Source: an uncultured Bacteroidales bacterium
Lineage (GTDB): Bacteria; Bacteroidota; Bacteroidia; Bacteroidales; Paludibacteraceae
Length of the DNA: 42,725 nt
Reading direction: 5' to 3'
Assembly (NCBI GenBank): GCA_900319645.1
Contig: ONPG01000019.1
Location: 1-42,725, forward strand
Shown here: piece after piece, positions 33,306-41,800 of the stretch
How the letters are laid out: each line of letters starts with the position of its first letter
How positions within the stretch are numbered: the stretch's first letter is position 1
Position numbers and translations under genes: made by a program
The notes under the pieces: generated by a model
What the model was told of the DNA's origin: nothing
Databases searched by the model: none
Seen by the model: the letters and a program-made list of their open reading frames with translations, nothing else

Positions 33306-33938
33306 ATGAAAGCCAAAGCCAACGCCAAAGCCAACGCCGCCAACGCATTTTTGTCCATTGTCCATCGTCCATTGTCCTTTGTCCATTGTACATTGCTCCT
33401 TTGTACATTCCTTTGCGGTTGCCGTCGCTATGACCCGGTTCCTTACCGCGGCATGCCGAAGGAGTTCAATCTCGGCTACCAGGAGATCTACGGACATTGC
33501 TACGACTCTATCCCCTATTCCGTCGTCGCGCTCGATCTCTATTCCGACAGCCTCACGCTGGACAAAAACCACCGGATGCAAGGCACCGGCTACAACCTAT
33601 ACCTCTCGGATATCTTCGTCTCCGACAGTCTCCTCACGCCCGGTGAATACCACTCCCTCCCTCTCGCCAATCACCAAACACCCGTCGCCGTTACCCCGAA
33701 CACTTTCCTTCCCGGCAGAGACTGGGACGGCACACCCACCGGCATCTATCTGCTCTACGTGGAAGAGGGCAAACTGCAAACTATCCAACTGCTTGACAGT
33801 GGTTCGTTCGTCGTACGCGACACTACCAACGGACTTCTGGACCTCCAGTTCACGCTATACTACCGGAACGCGTACGGCTCCAAAGCCACTTATCGCCCGC
33901 ATTTCCAAGGAGAACTCATTCCATGGCGAAAGAAATAA
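33306..33938 (+). CDS. Lipoprotein of unknown function with a repeat-derived signal peptide
   Basis: 210 residues. N-terminus MKAKANAKANAANAFLSIVH then RPLSFVHCTLLLCTFLCGC with a lipobox (LCGC, Cys39), so an outer- or inner-membrane lipoprotein. The mature part (YDSIPYSVVALDLYSDSLTL, GTGYNLYLSDIFVSDSLLTPGEY) resembles small Bacteroidota lipoproteins of unknown role. The basic n-region is encoded by GCCAAC/GCCAAA hexamers and the hydrophobic region by TGTCCAT-type heptamers (33350-33410). The stop overlaps the xerD start by 16 bases, so the two genes are coupled. Confidence 0.75.
   Translation: MKAKANAKANAANAFLSIVHRPLSFVHCTLLLCTFLCGCRRYDPVPYRGMPKEFNLGYQEIYGHCYDSIPYSVVALDLYSDSLTLDKNHRMQGTGYNLYLSDIFVSDSLLTPGEYHSLPLANHQTPVAVTPNTFLPGRDWDGTPTGIYLLYVEEGKLQTIQLLDSGSFVVRDTTNGLLDLQFTLYYRNAYGSKATYRPHFQGELIPWRKK
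33350..33410. repeat. 7-bp-period array encoding the signal peptide
   Basis: TGTCCAT, TGTCCAT, CGTCCAT, TGTCCTT, TGTCCAT, TGTACAT, TGCTCCT, TTGTACAT units in tandem; they encode FLSIVHRPLSFVHCTLLLCT, the h-region of the lipoprotein signal. Confidence 0.9.
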
Positions 33939-34828
33939 CCGAAAATATCTACCGCGAGTACCACTCGTGGCTGCGGTTGGAGCGAGGCTATTCGCCCAAT
34001 ACGGTAGAAGGCTACGAGCAGGATTTGCAACGCTTGCGCAACTACGGCGAGGAGCACGGAGTAGATATCGTACACACCTCTTTCGACGAGCTCCAGGAGT
34101 TTGTCTTCCAGGAGTTCAAGACCATCACTTCCGCGGCTACGCAAGCACGCACCCTGGCGGGTATTCACTCGTGGTATAGGTTTCTGCTCTACAAGGATTA
34201 TATCGACCAGGACCCTTCCGAACTGCTGGAGGGGCCCAAGAAAGACAAACATCTGCCCACCGTCCTCTCGCTGGACGAAGTCAACCGGCTCATGGCGGCT
34301 ATCGACCTCTCCTCCAACGAAGGTCATCGCAACCGCGCGATGCTGGAGATGCTCTACGGAAGCGGGCTACGCGTGAGCGAACTGACCAACCTCCGCCTCA
34401 GCCAGATCTACCTCGACGAACACTATATGCTTATCCTGGGCAAAGGTAGCAAACAACGTCTTGTGCCGCTCTCGCCCGTCGCCGAAGAGTGGTTTGGCTA
34501 CTGGATACAGGATCGTAACCGGTGGTCCGTCAAACCCGAGGCACAGGACTACGCATTCGTCAACCGCTACGGACGGCCGCTCACACGCGCGATGGTCTTC
34601 ACCATCATTAGGCGGCTGTGCGCCGAAGCGGGTATCACCAAGACCATTTCGCCCCACACTCTCCGACACTCGTTTGCCACCCATCTGCTCCAGAACGGAG
34701 CCGACCTGCGGGTGATCCAGCAACTGCTCGGACACGAAGACCTCGCCACCACCGAGATTTACACCCACGTGGACGTACAGGACCTCAGAAAAGCTATCCT
34801 GCAATACCACCCCGCAAATAAAAATTGA
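33923..34828 (+). CDS. xerD: Tyrosine recombinase XerD
   Basis: 301 residues. Catalytic residues are in place: Arg150 (GSGLRVSEL), Lys174 (GKGSKQR), His245 and Arg248 (HTLRHSFATHLL), His271 (LGHED), Tyr280 (TEIYTHV). The N-terminal SAM-like DNA-binding domain starts ENIYREYHSWLRLERGYSPN. It is the chromosome-dimer-resolution type by length and sequence, not an integrase of a mobile element, although the surroundings are repeat-rich. It overlaps the lipoprotein gene. The end PANKN and the TGA stop lie in a TTGACAA array. Confidence 0.93.
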   Translation: MAKEITENIYREYHSWLRLERGYSPNTVEGYEQDLQRLRNYGEEHGVDIVHTSFDELQEFVFQEFKTITSAATQARTLAGIHSWYRFLLYKDYIDQDPSELLEGPKKDKHLPTVLSLDEVNRLMAAIDLSSNEGHRNRAMLEMLYGSGLRVSELTNLRLSQIYLDEHYMLILGKGSKQRLVPLSPVAEEWFGYWIQDRNRWSVKPEAQDYAFVNRYGRPLTRAMVFTIIRRLCAEAGITKTISPHTLRHSFATHLLQNGADLRVIQQLLGHEDLATTEIYTHVDVQDLRKAILQYHPANKN

Positions 34829-34915
34829 CAATTGACAATTGAAAGGAAACATATTGGTAACTGGTTGAGAGGACTCCTGCTCCTTTCAGTTTTCAGTTTT
34901 CACCTCTCAGTTCTC
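34821..34915. repeat. 7-bp-period arrays at the start of the DUF5686 gene
   Basis: First AAATTGACAATTGACAATTG (34822-34841), which contains the xerD stop and the TTG start of the next gene; then TTTCAGT, TTTCAGT, TTTCACC, TCTCAGT, TCTCCAG (34884-34919), which encode LLLSVFSFHLSVLQA of the signal peptide. Confidence 0.85.
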
Positions 34916-37438
34916 CAGGCGGTGGAGACCATCATCGTGGGCGAGGTGGTCAACGACGCGACGGGAGAACCCGTTCCGAACGTCAACATCCGTTTCCGAG
35001 GCACCAAAATCGGCACTACCTCTGACGAGACGGGCGCGTACGCACTGCGCGTGGACATGCACGCCAAATCCGTATTGGTATTCTCTGCCGTCGGCTACCA
35101 CTCCCAGCGTTTTGAGATCGAACCGGGCACGACAGCAGGTCTCGAAGTGGCGCTCCATGAGCGTACGGCGGTGCTGACCGAAGTGGTGGTCACGCCTTCC
35201 GAGAACCCTGCGCTGGCTATCCTCCGTCAGGTGCGCGAACGACGCGCGGAGAACGACCGTGTTCTGCGACCCGACCTCAGGTCTACTGTCCGACGCGAAC
35301 AGACACTCTATATCTCCCAGATCCAGAAACGCCACCTTCGCCGTGCGCTCTGGCGAAGCCTGCAGGCAGGATTGATAGCCCAAGACGACAGCACGTATAT
35401 TATGCCGCTCTACCGCGAGACGCAGACTTTCATGCTTGCCGGGCAGGAGATGATACCCGCCAACGACCAGCGTTCGCAGGCGGTTGTGCTTACCGCTACC
35501 GACTACTCGTCGCTCCTCAACCTCTCCGGCAACCTGGATTTCTATCAATCCAGCGTCCCGCTGATGGGGCACGCTTTCCTCTCGCCCCTCGCTCCTTCCG
35601 GCAACCTCTACTACCGCTATTATCTGGACGAAGAAGAGACCACCGATCCCCAATCACCTGTCACCAATCAGGTCCTGATCCGTTTCCGGACAAGGAATCC
35701 GTTCTACGCCACCTTCAACGGCGAGATGCTCATCGACACGACGACGTTTGCGCTCCGGGCTATCCGTGCCTACGTACCGCCCGAGGTGGCGGTCAACTAC
35801 GTCAACAATATCCACGTCTCGCAGACCCTCGCGCCGGACAACACCCTCGCCGAAGAATATATCTCCGTCCTGCTCGATTTCGCGGTCAAGACCGAACAGA
35901 CCGCTACGGTCTTCCCCACTGTGCTCCTGACTAACCGCCTGAGCAATCCCCAATCAACTCTCAACTCTCAACTGTCAACTCCCAACTCTCAACTCTCAAC
36001 TGTCAACTCTCAACTGTCAACTATCAACTCTCCCGGGGGAGCCGACTCACTTGCTTTCGCGGCGCTGGACAGCCTGCCTATAATACGTACCGCCAAGTGG
36101 TTTGCTACGATAGCCACCACCGGCTATATACCCACCGGCACACCCGTGGATATCGGTCATATTGAGGAAATTCTGCAAGTCAACCGCTACGAAGGCGTAC
36201 ACGTGGGCTTGCCCTTCCGAACCAACGAGCGGTTCTCCCAAGTGGTCTCGCTGGAAGCGGCGGTCGGTTACGGGTTCCGCGACCGACGTCCGAAAGGTCT
36301 CGGGCGTGTGTCCGTCAACCTGCCCACGCTTCGCAAACAGACCCTCCAAATGGAGTACCGCGACCATTACGTGTGGTCGGAAGTCGATGATTTCAGCCGT
36401 CTCATGCGCGAGAACTCGATCGGCTACGGCAATTTCGATTTCACGGCTTACGCCTTCGAAGCCTTGCATCGCGACACGCTCTGCCGCAGTACGTTCATGC
36501 GTCAGCGTCAGGGACAGATCCACTGGTTTGCCGACTGGGGCGAAGGTCACTCCACACGCCATGGCTATCCTGTCAGCCTCGAGACACACGCGTACATCCG
36601 TTTCGGCTGGCAGAACGACCTGCCCCAACTACCCATCACCCATCAGCAATCATCAATCACCAATCACCCATCCCCCGTCATTTCCTACCAATCCCTGAGT
36701 CTGATTGCCCGTCTCAGTTGGGGAGAGCGCAAGTACGACGGCTTTTTCTCCCGCCGTTATGCCTATTCCCCGCGTTACCCGGTGCTCTACCTCGGGCTGG
36801 AAACCGGTCACTGGGCCTCCACGGGCAATCAGCAATCAACAACCGGCAATCACCCATCACCCGTCAGCAATCCCCAATCCCCCGAAGGAGGTCTCTATGC
36901 CCACCTGCGTGTGATGCTCACCCAGAACGCTCAGTTAGGTATGGGCGGCACGCTCGCCTATACGATGCAGGCAGGAGCCGTTTTCGGCAAAGTGCCGTAT
37001 TTCCTTCTTTGGCAGGCGAACGCCAACCAGGGATATGCCTACGACCCCCATCGTTTCACGCTGCTGCACGGCGGAGAGTTGCTGGCGGACAAATACCTCG
37101 CCCTGCACACCGAATGGAACGGACACGGTATCCTCTTCAATCTGATTCCGGGTATCCGCTGGCTCCACCTGCGTGAGCTCGTCGAAGCCAAACTCGCGTA
37201 CGGCTATCTCTCCAATAACCCATCACCCATCACCACTCACCCATCACCCATCACCCATCACCCATCCTCCGGCGAGGGCTTACTGTACGCCGAAGTGGGT
37301 GTAGGTATCGGCAATATCCTCCGCGTCTGCGATCTCTATTCCGTATGGTCGGTAGTGCCGCTATCCTCCACCCTTTCCGCCCAACAAAAAGGAAGTGCCA
37401 AATGGGCACTCCGATTCCGTATTCACTTGGGGCTCTGA
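34832..37438 (+). CDS. DUF5686/CarboxypepD-regulatory-like outer membrane protein
   Basis: 868 residues. A signal peptide (GLLLLSVFSFHLSVLQA) is followed by a carboxypeptidase-regulatory-like beta-sandwich (VGEVVNDATGEPVPNVNIRF ... LTEVVVTPSENPALAILRQV, ~35-125) and a large DUF5686 part that should form an outer-membrane beta-barrel (alternating strands to the final WALRFRIHLGL). Function in the family is unknown; a TonB-box-like role is not evident. No ATG is near the start: TTG 34832 lies inside a repeat array, and a second TTG (codon for Leu13) is possible. Four clear repeat-coded inserts and one weak one interrupt the barrel region: residues ~272-280, 371-401, 601-623, 664-685 and 795-813, all rich in Asn, Ser, Thr, Pro, Gln or His. 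Confidence 0.85.
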   Translation: MTIERKHIGNWLRGLLLLSVFSFHLSVLQAVETIIVGEVVNDATGEPVPNVNIRFRGTKIGTTSDETGAYALRVDMHAKSVLVFSAVGYHSQRFEIEPGTTAGLEVALHERTAVLTEVVVTPSENPALAILRQVRERRAENDRVLRPDLRSTVRREQTLYISQIQKRHLRRALWRSLQAGLIAQDDSTYIMPLYRETQTFMLAGQEMIPANDQRSQAVVLTATDYSSLLNLSGNLDFYQSSVPLMGHAFLSPLAPSGNLYYRYYLDEEETTDPQSPVTNQVLIRFRTRNPFYATFNGEMLIDTTTFALRAIRAYVPPEVAVNYVNNIHVSQTLAPDNTLAEEYISVLLDFAVKTEQTATVFPTVLLTNRLSNPQSTLNSQLSTPNSQLSTVNSQLSTINSPGGADSLAFAALDSLPIIRTAKWFATIATTGYIPTGTPVDIGHIEEILQVNRYEGVHVGLPFRTNERFSQVVSLEAAVGYGFRDRRPKGLGRVSVNLPTLRKQTLQMEYRDHYVWSEVDDFSRLMRENSIGYGNFDFTAYAFEALHRDTLCRSTFMRQRQGQIHWFADWGEGHSTRHGYPVSLETHAYIRFGWQNDLPQLPITHQQSSITNHPSPVISYQSLSLIARLSWGERKYDGFFSRRYAYSPRYPVLYLGLETGHWASTGNQQSTTGNHPSPVSNPQSPEGGLYAHLRVMLTQNAQLGMGGTLAYTMQAGAVFGKVPYFLLWQANANQGYAYDPHRFTLLHGGELLADKYLALHTEWNGHGILFNLIPGIRWLHLRELVEAKLAYGYLSNNPSPITTHPSPITHHPSSGEGLLYAEVGVGIGNILRVCDLYSVWSVVPLSSTLSAQQKGSAKWALRFRIHLGL
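35942..36032. repeat. AACTCTC/AACTGTC array in the DUF5686 gene
   Basis: About twelve tandem heptamers (AACTCTC, AACTGTC, AACTCCC, AACTATC), read in frame as QLSTLNSQLSTPNSQLST-type heptapeptides (residues 371-401). A 7-bp unit read in triplets repeats every 7 codons, which is what the protein shows. Confidence 0.95.
36632..36700. repeat. CCATCAC/CAATCAT array in the DUF5686 gene
   Basis: Units CCATCAC, CCATCAG, CAATCAT, CAATCAC, CAATCAC, CCATCCC. Encodes ITHQQSSITNHPSPV (residues ~604-620). Confidence 0.9.
36823..36885. repeat. CAATCAG/CCATCAC array in the DUF5686 gene
   Basis: Units GCAATCA, GCAATCA, CAACCGG, CAATCAC, CCATCAC, CCGTCAG, CAATCCC. Encodes GNQQSTTGNHPSPVSNPQSP. Confidence 0.9.
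37214..37270. repeat. CCATCAC array in the DUF5686 gene
   Basis: About eight units of CCATCAC/CCACTCA type; encodes NNPSPITTHPSPITHHPSS (residues ~796-814). A pure stretch CCCATCACCCATCACCCATC is near 37248. Confidence 0.92.
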
Positions 37439-37442
37439 CGGC

Positions 37443-37701
<259 letters not shown>

Positions 37702-37721
37702 GTTGTTTTTCAGCAGGTAGT

Positions 37722-37908
37722 ATTGGACTATTATTGGGATATTATTGGGAGATTATTGGGTGATTATTGGGTGATTAGGTAAACAGCAGGATAACCTCAG
37801 CGTAGTAATAGCTCTGTTTCGGGACACTTGAACCGCATCTAAAACCTCGTAAATCCTCAATAAATCGTACCTCGTAAATCGTCAAATCGTAAATCGTCAA
37901 ATCGTAAA
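37722..37908. repeat. 11-bp and 7-bp arrays in the gap after DUF5686
   Basis: 37722-37775 holds four ATTATTGGGTG/ATTATTGGGAT units (11-bp period). 37849-37908 holds CGTAAAT/CGTCAAAT units like those in the sdh operon. The sequence between them (37776-37848) has no feature I can support. Confidence 0.8.
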
Positions 37909-37925
37909 TATTACGTCCCTGAAAA

Positions 37926-38089
37926 GGAGCGTCAGCTCCGCTTTTTCTTCTTTTCTCCGGCATCCGATGCCGGCTCGTTCATAATGACCTAATCACGTGA
38001 GTACGTGATAACGATTCTTTCTTCTTTGTATTACAGGCGTTTGGCAAACGCCGCTCTCCTTCGTCCATTAGCCCCGAATTTAATTCGGG
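37926..38089. repeat. Cluster of five inverted repeats
   Basis: GGAGC-GTCA-GCTCC then CTTTTT (37926-37945, terminator-like); CCGGCATC-C-GATGCCGG (37957-37973); ATCACGT-GAGT-ACGTGAT (37992-38009); GGCGTTT-GGC-AAACGCC (38036-38052); CCCGAATT-T-AATTCGGG (38073-38089). All stems are perfect, of 5-8 bp, and different from one another, within 164 bases without a gene. Confidence 0.85.
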
Positions 38090-38168
38090 TTGAAAGCGTC
38101 GCCCGTTGGTAGGTGTAAAAATTGACGCGAAATGTGGATTAATTGACACTAAAAATCCAAAGCAATCC

Positions 38169-38217
38169 ACTTTGCGTAAAAAAATGACCTGTTTAAGTGA
38201 CTTTGCGTAAAAAAATG
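38169..38217 (+). repeat. 18-bp direct repeat upstream of the DinD-like remnant
   Basis: ACTTTGCGTAAAAAAATG at 38169-38186 and 38200-38217. Each copy contains CTTTGCG, like the -7 element of the promoter just downstream (ACCTTTGCGTG), so these may be duplicated promoter pieces. Confidence 0.6.
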
Positions 38218-38225
38218 CATTTTCT

Positions 38226-38257
38226 ATTGCGCATGCAAAAAAAATTATGTACCTTTG
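38226..38257 (+). promoter_or_regulatory. Bacteroidota promoter of the DinD-like remnant
   Basis: ATTG (38226-38229), 20 bases (CGCATGCAAAAAAAATTATG), TACCTTTG (38250-38257). A ~75-base leader precedes the ATG at 38332. Confidence 0.75.
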
Positions 38258-38331
38258 CGTGCAAAATTTATTTTTACAATTAAAAATAACAATAAACAAC
38301 TATATAAATTTAATAGTACGTAAACCACTAT

Positions 38332-38761
38332 ATGGCAACACACGATTTGGTAAAATTATTTGATGATCGCAAGGTGCGTGTCTTCTATGACGATGAAAGT
38401 CAATTGTGGTATTTCTGCATAGCAGATGTAGTTGAAATCTTAACTGAGTCGCGTGACGTACCCCAGTATATTAAGCGAATGCGTCAACGCGATCAAGAAC
38501 TCAATTCCGTGTGGGGTACGATTTGTACCCCCCACCAATTTAAGTCATCTGACGGTAAAACAGACGGCAACAGACCTCAGCAAAGAGCGCAACCCCGAAG
38601 GTCTCGCAGAATCAGCGCATGTGGCGAAAGACGGCGCAGAAGTGGCTCGTAACGCCCGCGCAGACATTGAGCAGCGTCTTGGACATTCGGTGATCAGCAG
38701 CGACAAGGTCATCGATCATATCACTCCTAAAGACGAGTTGCCTTTTATAAAGGAAAAATAA
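38332..38761 (+). pseudogene. Broken BRO-N/DinD-like gene
   Basis: The first frame (ATG 38332) gives MATHDLVKLFDDRKVRVFYD and LWYFCIADVVEILTESRDVP, the start of BRO-N/DinD (DNA-damage-inducible protein D) family proteins. After about residue 70 (VWGTICTP) the matching frame changes: the frame ending at 38761 gives TATDLSKERNPEGLAESAHV and AKDGAEVARNARADIEQRLG, which is the C-terminal end of the same family. The ~150 residues that should lie between are missing. So this gene has an internal deletion with a frame change near 38545-38560. It still has an intact promoter. Confidence 0.8.
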
Positions 38762-38843
38762 TCGAAAACTACGAAAACTACGAAAAGTACGTTAACAAAG
38801 CAAACAAAAAAAAACAAAAATAATCAATTAACAAATCAAACTT

Positions 38844-41800
38844 ATGAACAAACTAAAGTTTTTAAGCTGGTTTGCGTTAACAATCTTTAGCGCAACAGCG
38901 ATGTGGGCAACAATTCCAATGGGTTCGGTTGATGGTGTAACGGGACACAACGGCTCTTTTCATGTATGGGGCTGGGCTCTCGACCCCGATCAGCCCAGTA
39001 CTGCTATTGCTATACACGTTTACATCTATCCGCAGGGGAGCACTAATCCGGTCAAGGGCTACAACGCCACTGTTGCCAACCTGAATCGCCCTGATTTGAA
39101 AAGTGACGACCCAAACTCCATTGGCGCACGGTACGGTACAGTACATGGTTTTGACTGCTGGATTGATGTCACCAGTGAGGTTCCTGCCGGCACATACGAT
39201 GTAAGAGTTTGGCCTATCAATGTAGGAAGCAGCGAAGGAAATCATACTATCACATATTCAGGTAATGGCGGAGAAGTGAAAACCATCACGATTTCTAATC
39301 CCTACACCGTTAGCTACAATGCCAACGGTGGTACCGGTGCACCGAGTGCCCAGAGAAAGGTAACGAGTATCAATATTACTTTGAGTAGCACAACTCCGAC
39401 TCGCACAGGGTACACCTTCAACGGCTGGAACACCGCTTCCAATGGTAGTGGTACCAACTATGCCAAGGGTGCTACCTATTCCGCGAACGCGAGTGCAACT
39501 CTTTATGCGAAATGGACGGCGAACAAGTACACCGTAACGCTCAATCAACAGAGCGGTTCAGGCGGTTCTTCTTCTGTGCAGGCTACTTACGATGCCAACA
39601 TGCCTTCGATGACCAAGCCGTCCCGCACAGGTTATACATTCCAAGGTTATTATGATGCTACATCAGGTGGTACGCAGTACTATAAAGCCGACGGTTCTTC
39701 TGCACGTACGTGGAACAAGGCCAATGCCGCAACGCTCTATGCGCGTTGGACAGCCAATACCTATACCATCACTTTGGATCCGCAAGGCGGTACAGGCGGA
39801 GACGGCAGCAAGACTGCTACGTTCGGCTCCGCTACACCTACGGTAAATATCCCCGGACGTAATGGGTATAGTTTCGGTGGTTATTATACCGGAAAGAACG
39901 GAACGGGTACCCAGTACCTCAAGCCGGATGCTAATAACACCGCCACTAGCGTTCGCAACTGGGACATCGCCTCTAACACCACGCTCTATGCTAAATGGAA
40001 CGCGCGTACGTACGCGCTGACGTTCGACCAGCAGGGCGGTAACGGCGGTACTGTTTCTACAACAGCTACCTTTGATGCGGCCATGCCTGCGGCTACGATG
40101 CCGACACGCGCCGGTTATACCTTCAAAGGCTACTACGATGCCGCTACCGAAGGCACGCTGTATTACAACGCAGACGGTTCCTCTGCTCATGTATGGAACA
40201 AGACCGCAGTGGCTACACTCTACGCGCGCTGGGAGATCATCAATTATACCGTTGCTTATAACCTTGATGGCGGCGAAGTGGCTGTTGCTAACCCGACGGA
40301 ATATACGGTGGAGACTGAGACTTTTACGTTGAACAACCCGACCAAGGAGCATAATGACTTCCTCGGCTGGACCGGTTCCAACGGCGAGACTCCGCAAACG
40401 GAAGTGTCGATTGCCAAAGGATCAACAGGAAACAAGACTTATACCGCCAACTGGTTGCTGCATACGTTTGCCGTAGAGACCGATGAGTCGATGGCGGCAG
40501 ATTGGAGCCTCACGCCTGCCAGCCCCGTGGGTGTGGGTCAGACCTTAACCGCCACCTATAGCGGTACAAAACGCGTGAAGAGCGTTTCCTATTTCAAAGT
40601 GCCGGTTGTAACAGCTCCTACTCCCAAGTTAGGTATGATCTATACCGGTGAGGCACAAGAACTGGTGAATGCAGGTACTACCACCGGCGGTACGATGCAA
40701 TACAAAGTGAACGAGGGCGAATGGAGCACCTCTGTTCCTTCGGCTATCAATGCCGGCACCTATACTGTTTATTATCGCGTGCAAGCCGATGAGACGTATG
40801 CAGGAAATGCCGGCGGCTCGTTCGACGTGACGATTACCAAGGCTACAGCCGTATTGACCGCACCGACTGCAAAAACGAATCTTACGTATAACACCAAAAC
40901 GCAGGAACTGGTGAATGCCGGTTCTACAACCGCTGGTACACTCCAATACAAAGTGAACACCGGCGAATGGAGCACCGCTGTTCCTTCGGCTACCAATGCC
41001 GGTACGTACGCTGTTTACTACCGCGTAGCAGGAGACGACAACTATGCAGACATAGCCGAGGCTTCGTTTAACGTGACCATCGCCAAAGCTACACCTGCGG
41101 CTGTAACGCTTTCGAAGACGAGTATCTCATTTGGTGCAGACGATTTCACAACCACGTTTACCGTAACGCGTACCGGTGATGGAGCAATCAGTGTCTCCTC
41201 AAGCAATAGCGAGGTTAAATGTACACTCAGTGGCAATACCGTTACGGTACGTCGTCGCTCGGGTCGCCCGCTATCGGACATTACTATTACCGTGAGTGTG
41301 GCTGAAAGTGCTAACTACTTGGCACCTGCCAATAAGACCTGCTCTTACTCCCATAGTGCACTTCGTACACCGGCTAATATCCAAGCGAAAGATAAAGGCT
41401 GTTTCTTGGGTGCTTACGGTTATCTTTGGCCGAAGGACTACGCTACTGACATCGTAGAGCCGCTACAAGCCGTAGTAGCATATGTAGGTAGTTGCGACAA
41501 ATATTTCGACAAGTGTCTTTGTATAGCTTTGGAAGATATCAGTAATACCCGTCTCAGCCGTGCGGATGCTGCTACTGCTGTTAATACATGGGCTTCGTCC
41601 CATAGTGTTAACGTAGGTGGCACTGTTTATTCCAGCGATGCAGGCGGATATTATGATTTTGCAAGTCCGTCTAACTACAAGATCCGAGACTGGGCGGTTG
41701 CAAAAGGCTGGAGAATTCCTACCGTGTGCGACTGGCGCTATATCATGAATGCCTACAAGGGTTCTTCTCTTACTAACCCGGCAGGTGTAAATCATTCTGT

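Noticed and set aside
33923-34828. XerD as an integrase of a mobile element
   Set aside because: Length and sequence fit housekeeping XerD, and it is coupled to a lipoprotein gene with no att sites or cargo nearby.
35942-36032. CRISPR-like array
   Set aside because: Units are 7 bases without spacers and are translated in frame; no cas gene is in the window.
37979-38299. 106-codon open frame on the minus strand
   Set aside because: It covers three of the inverted repeats and the promoter region of the DinD-like remnant; no motif and odd composition. Better explained as structured non-coding DNA.
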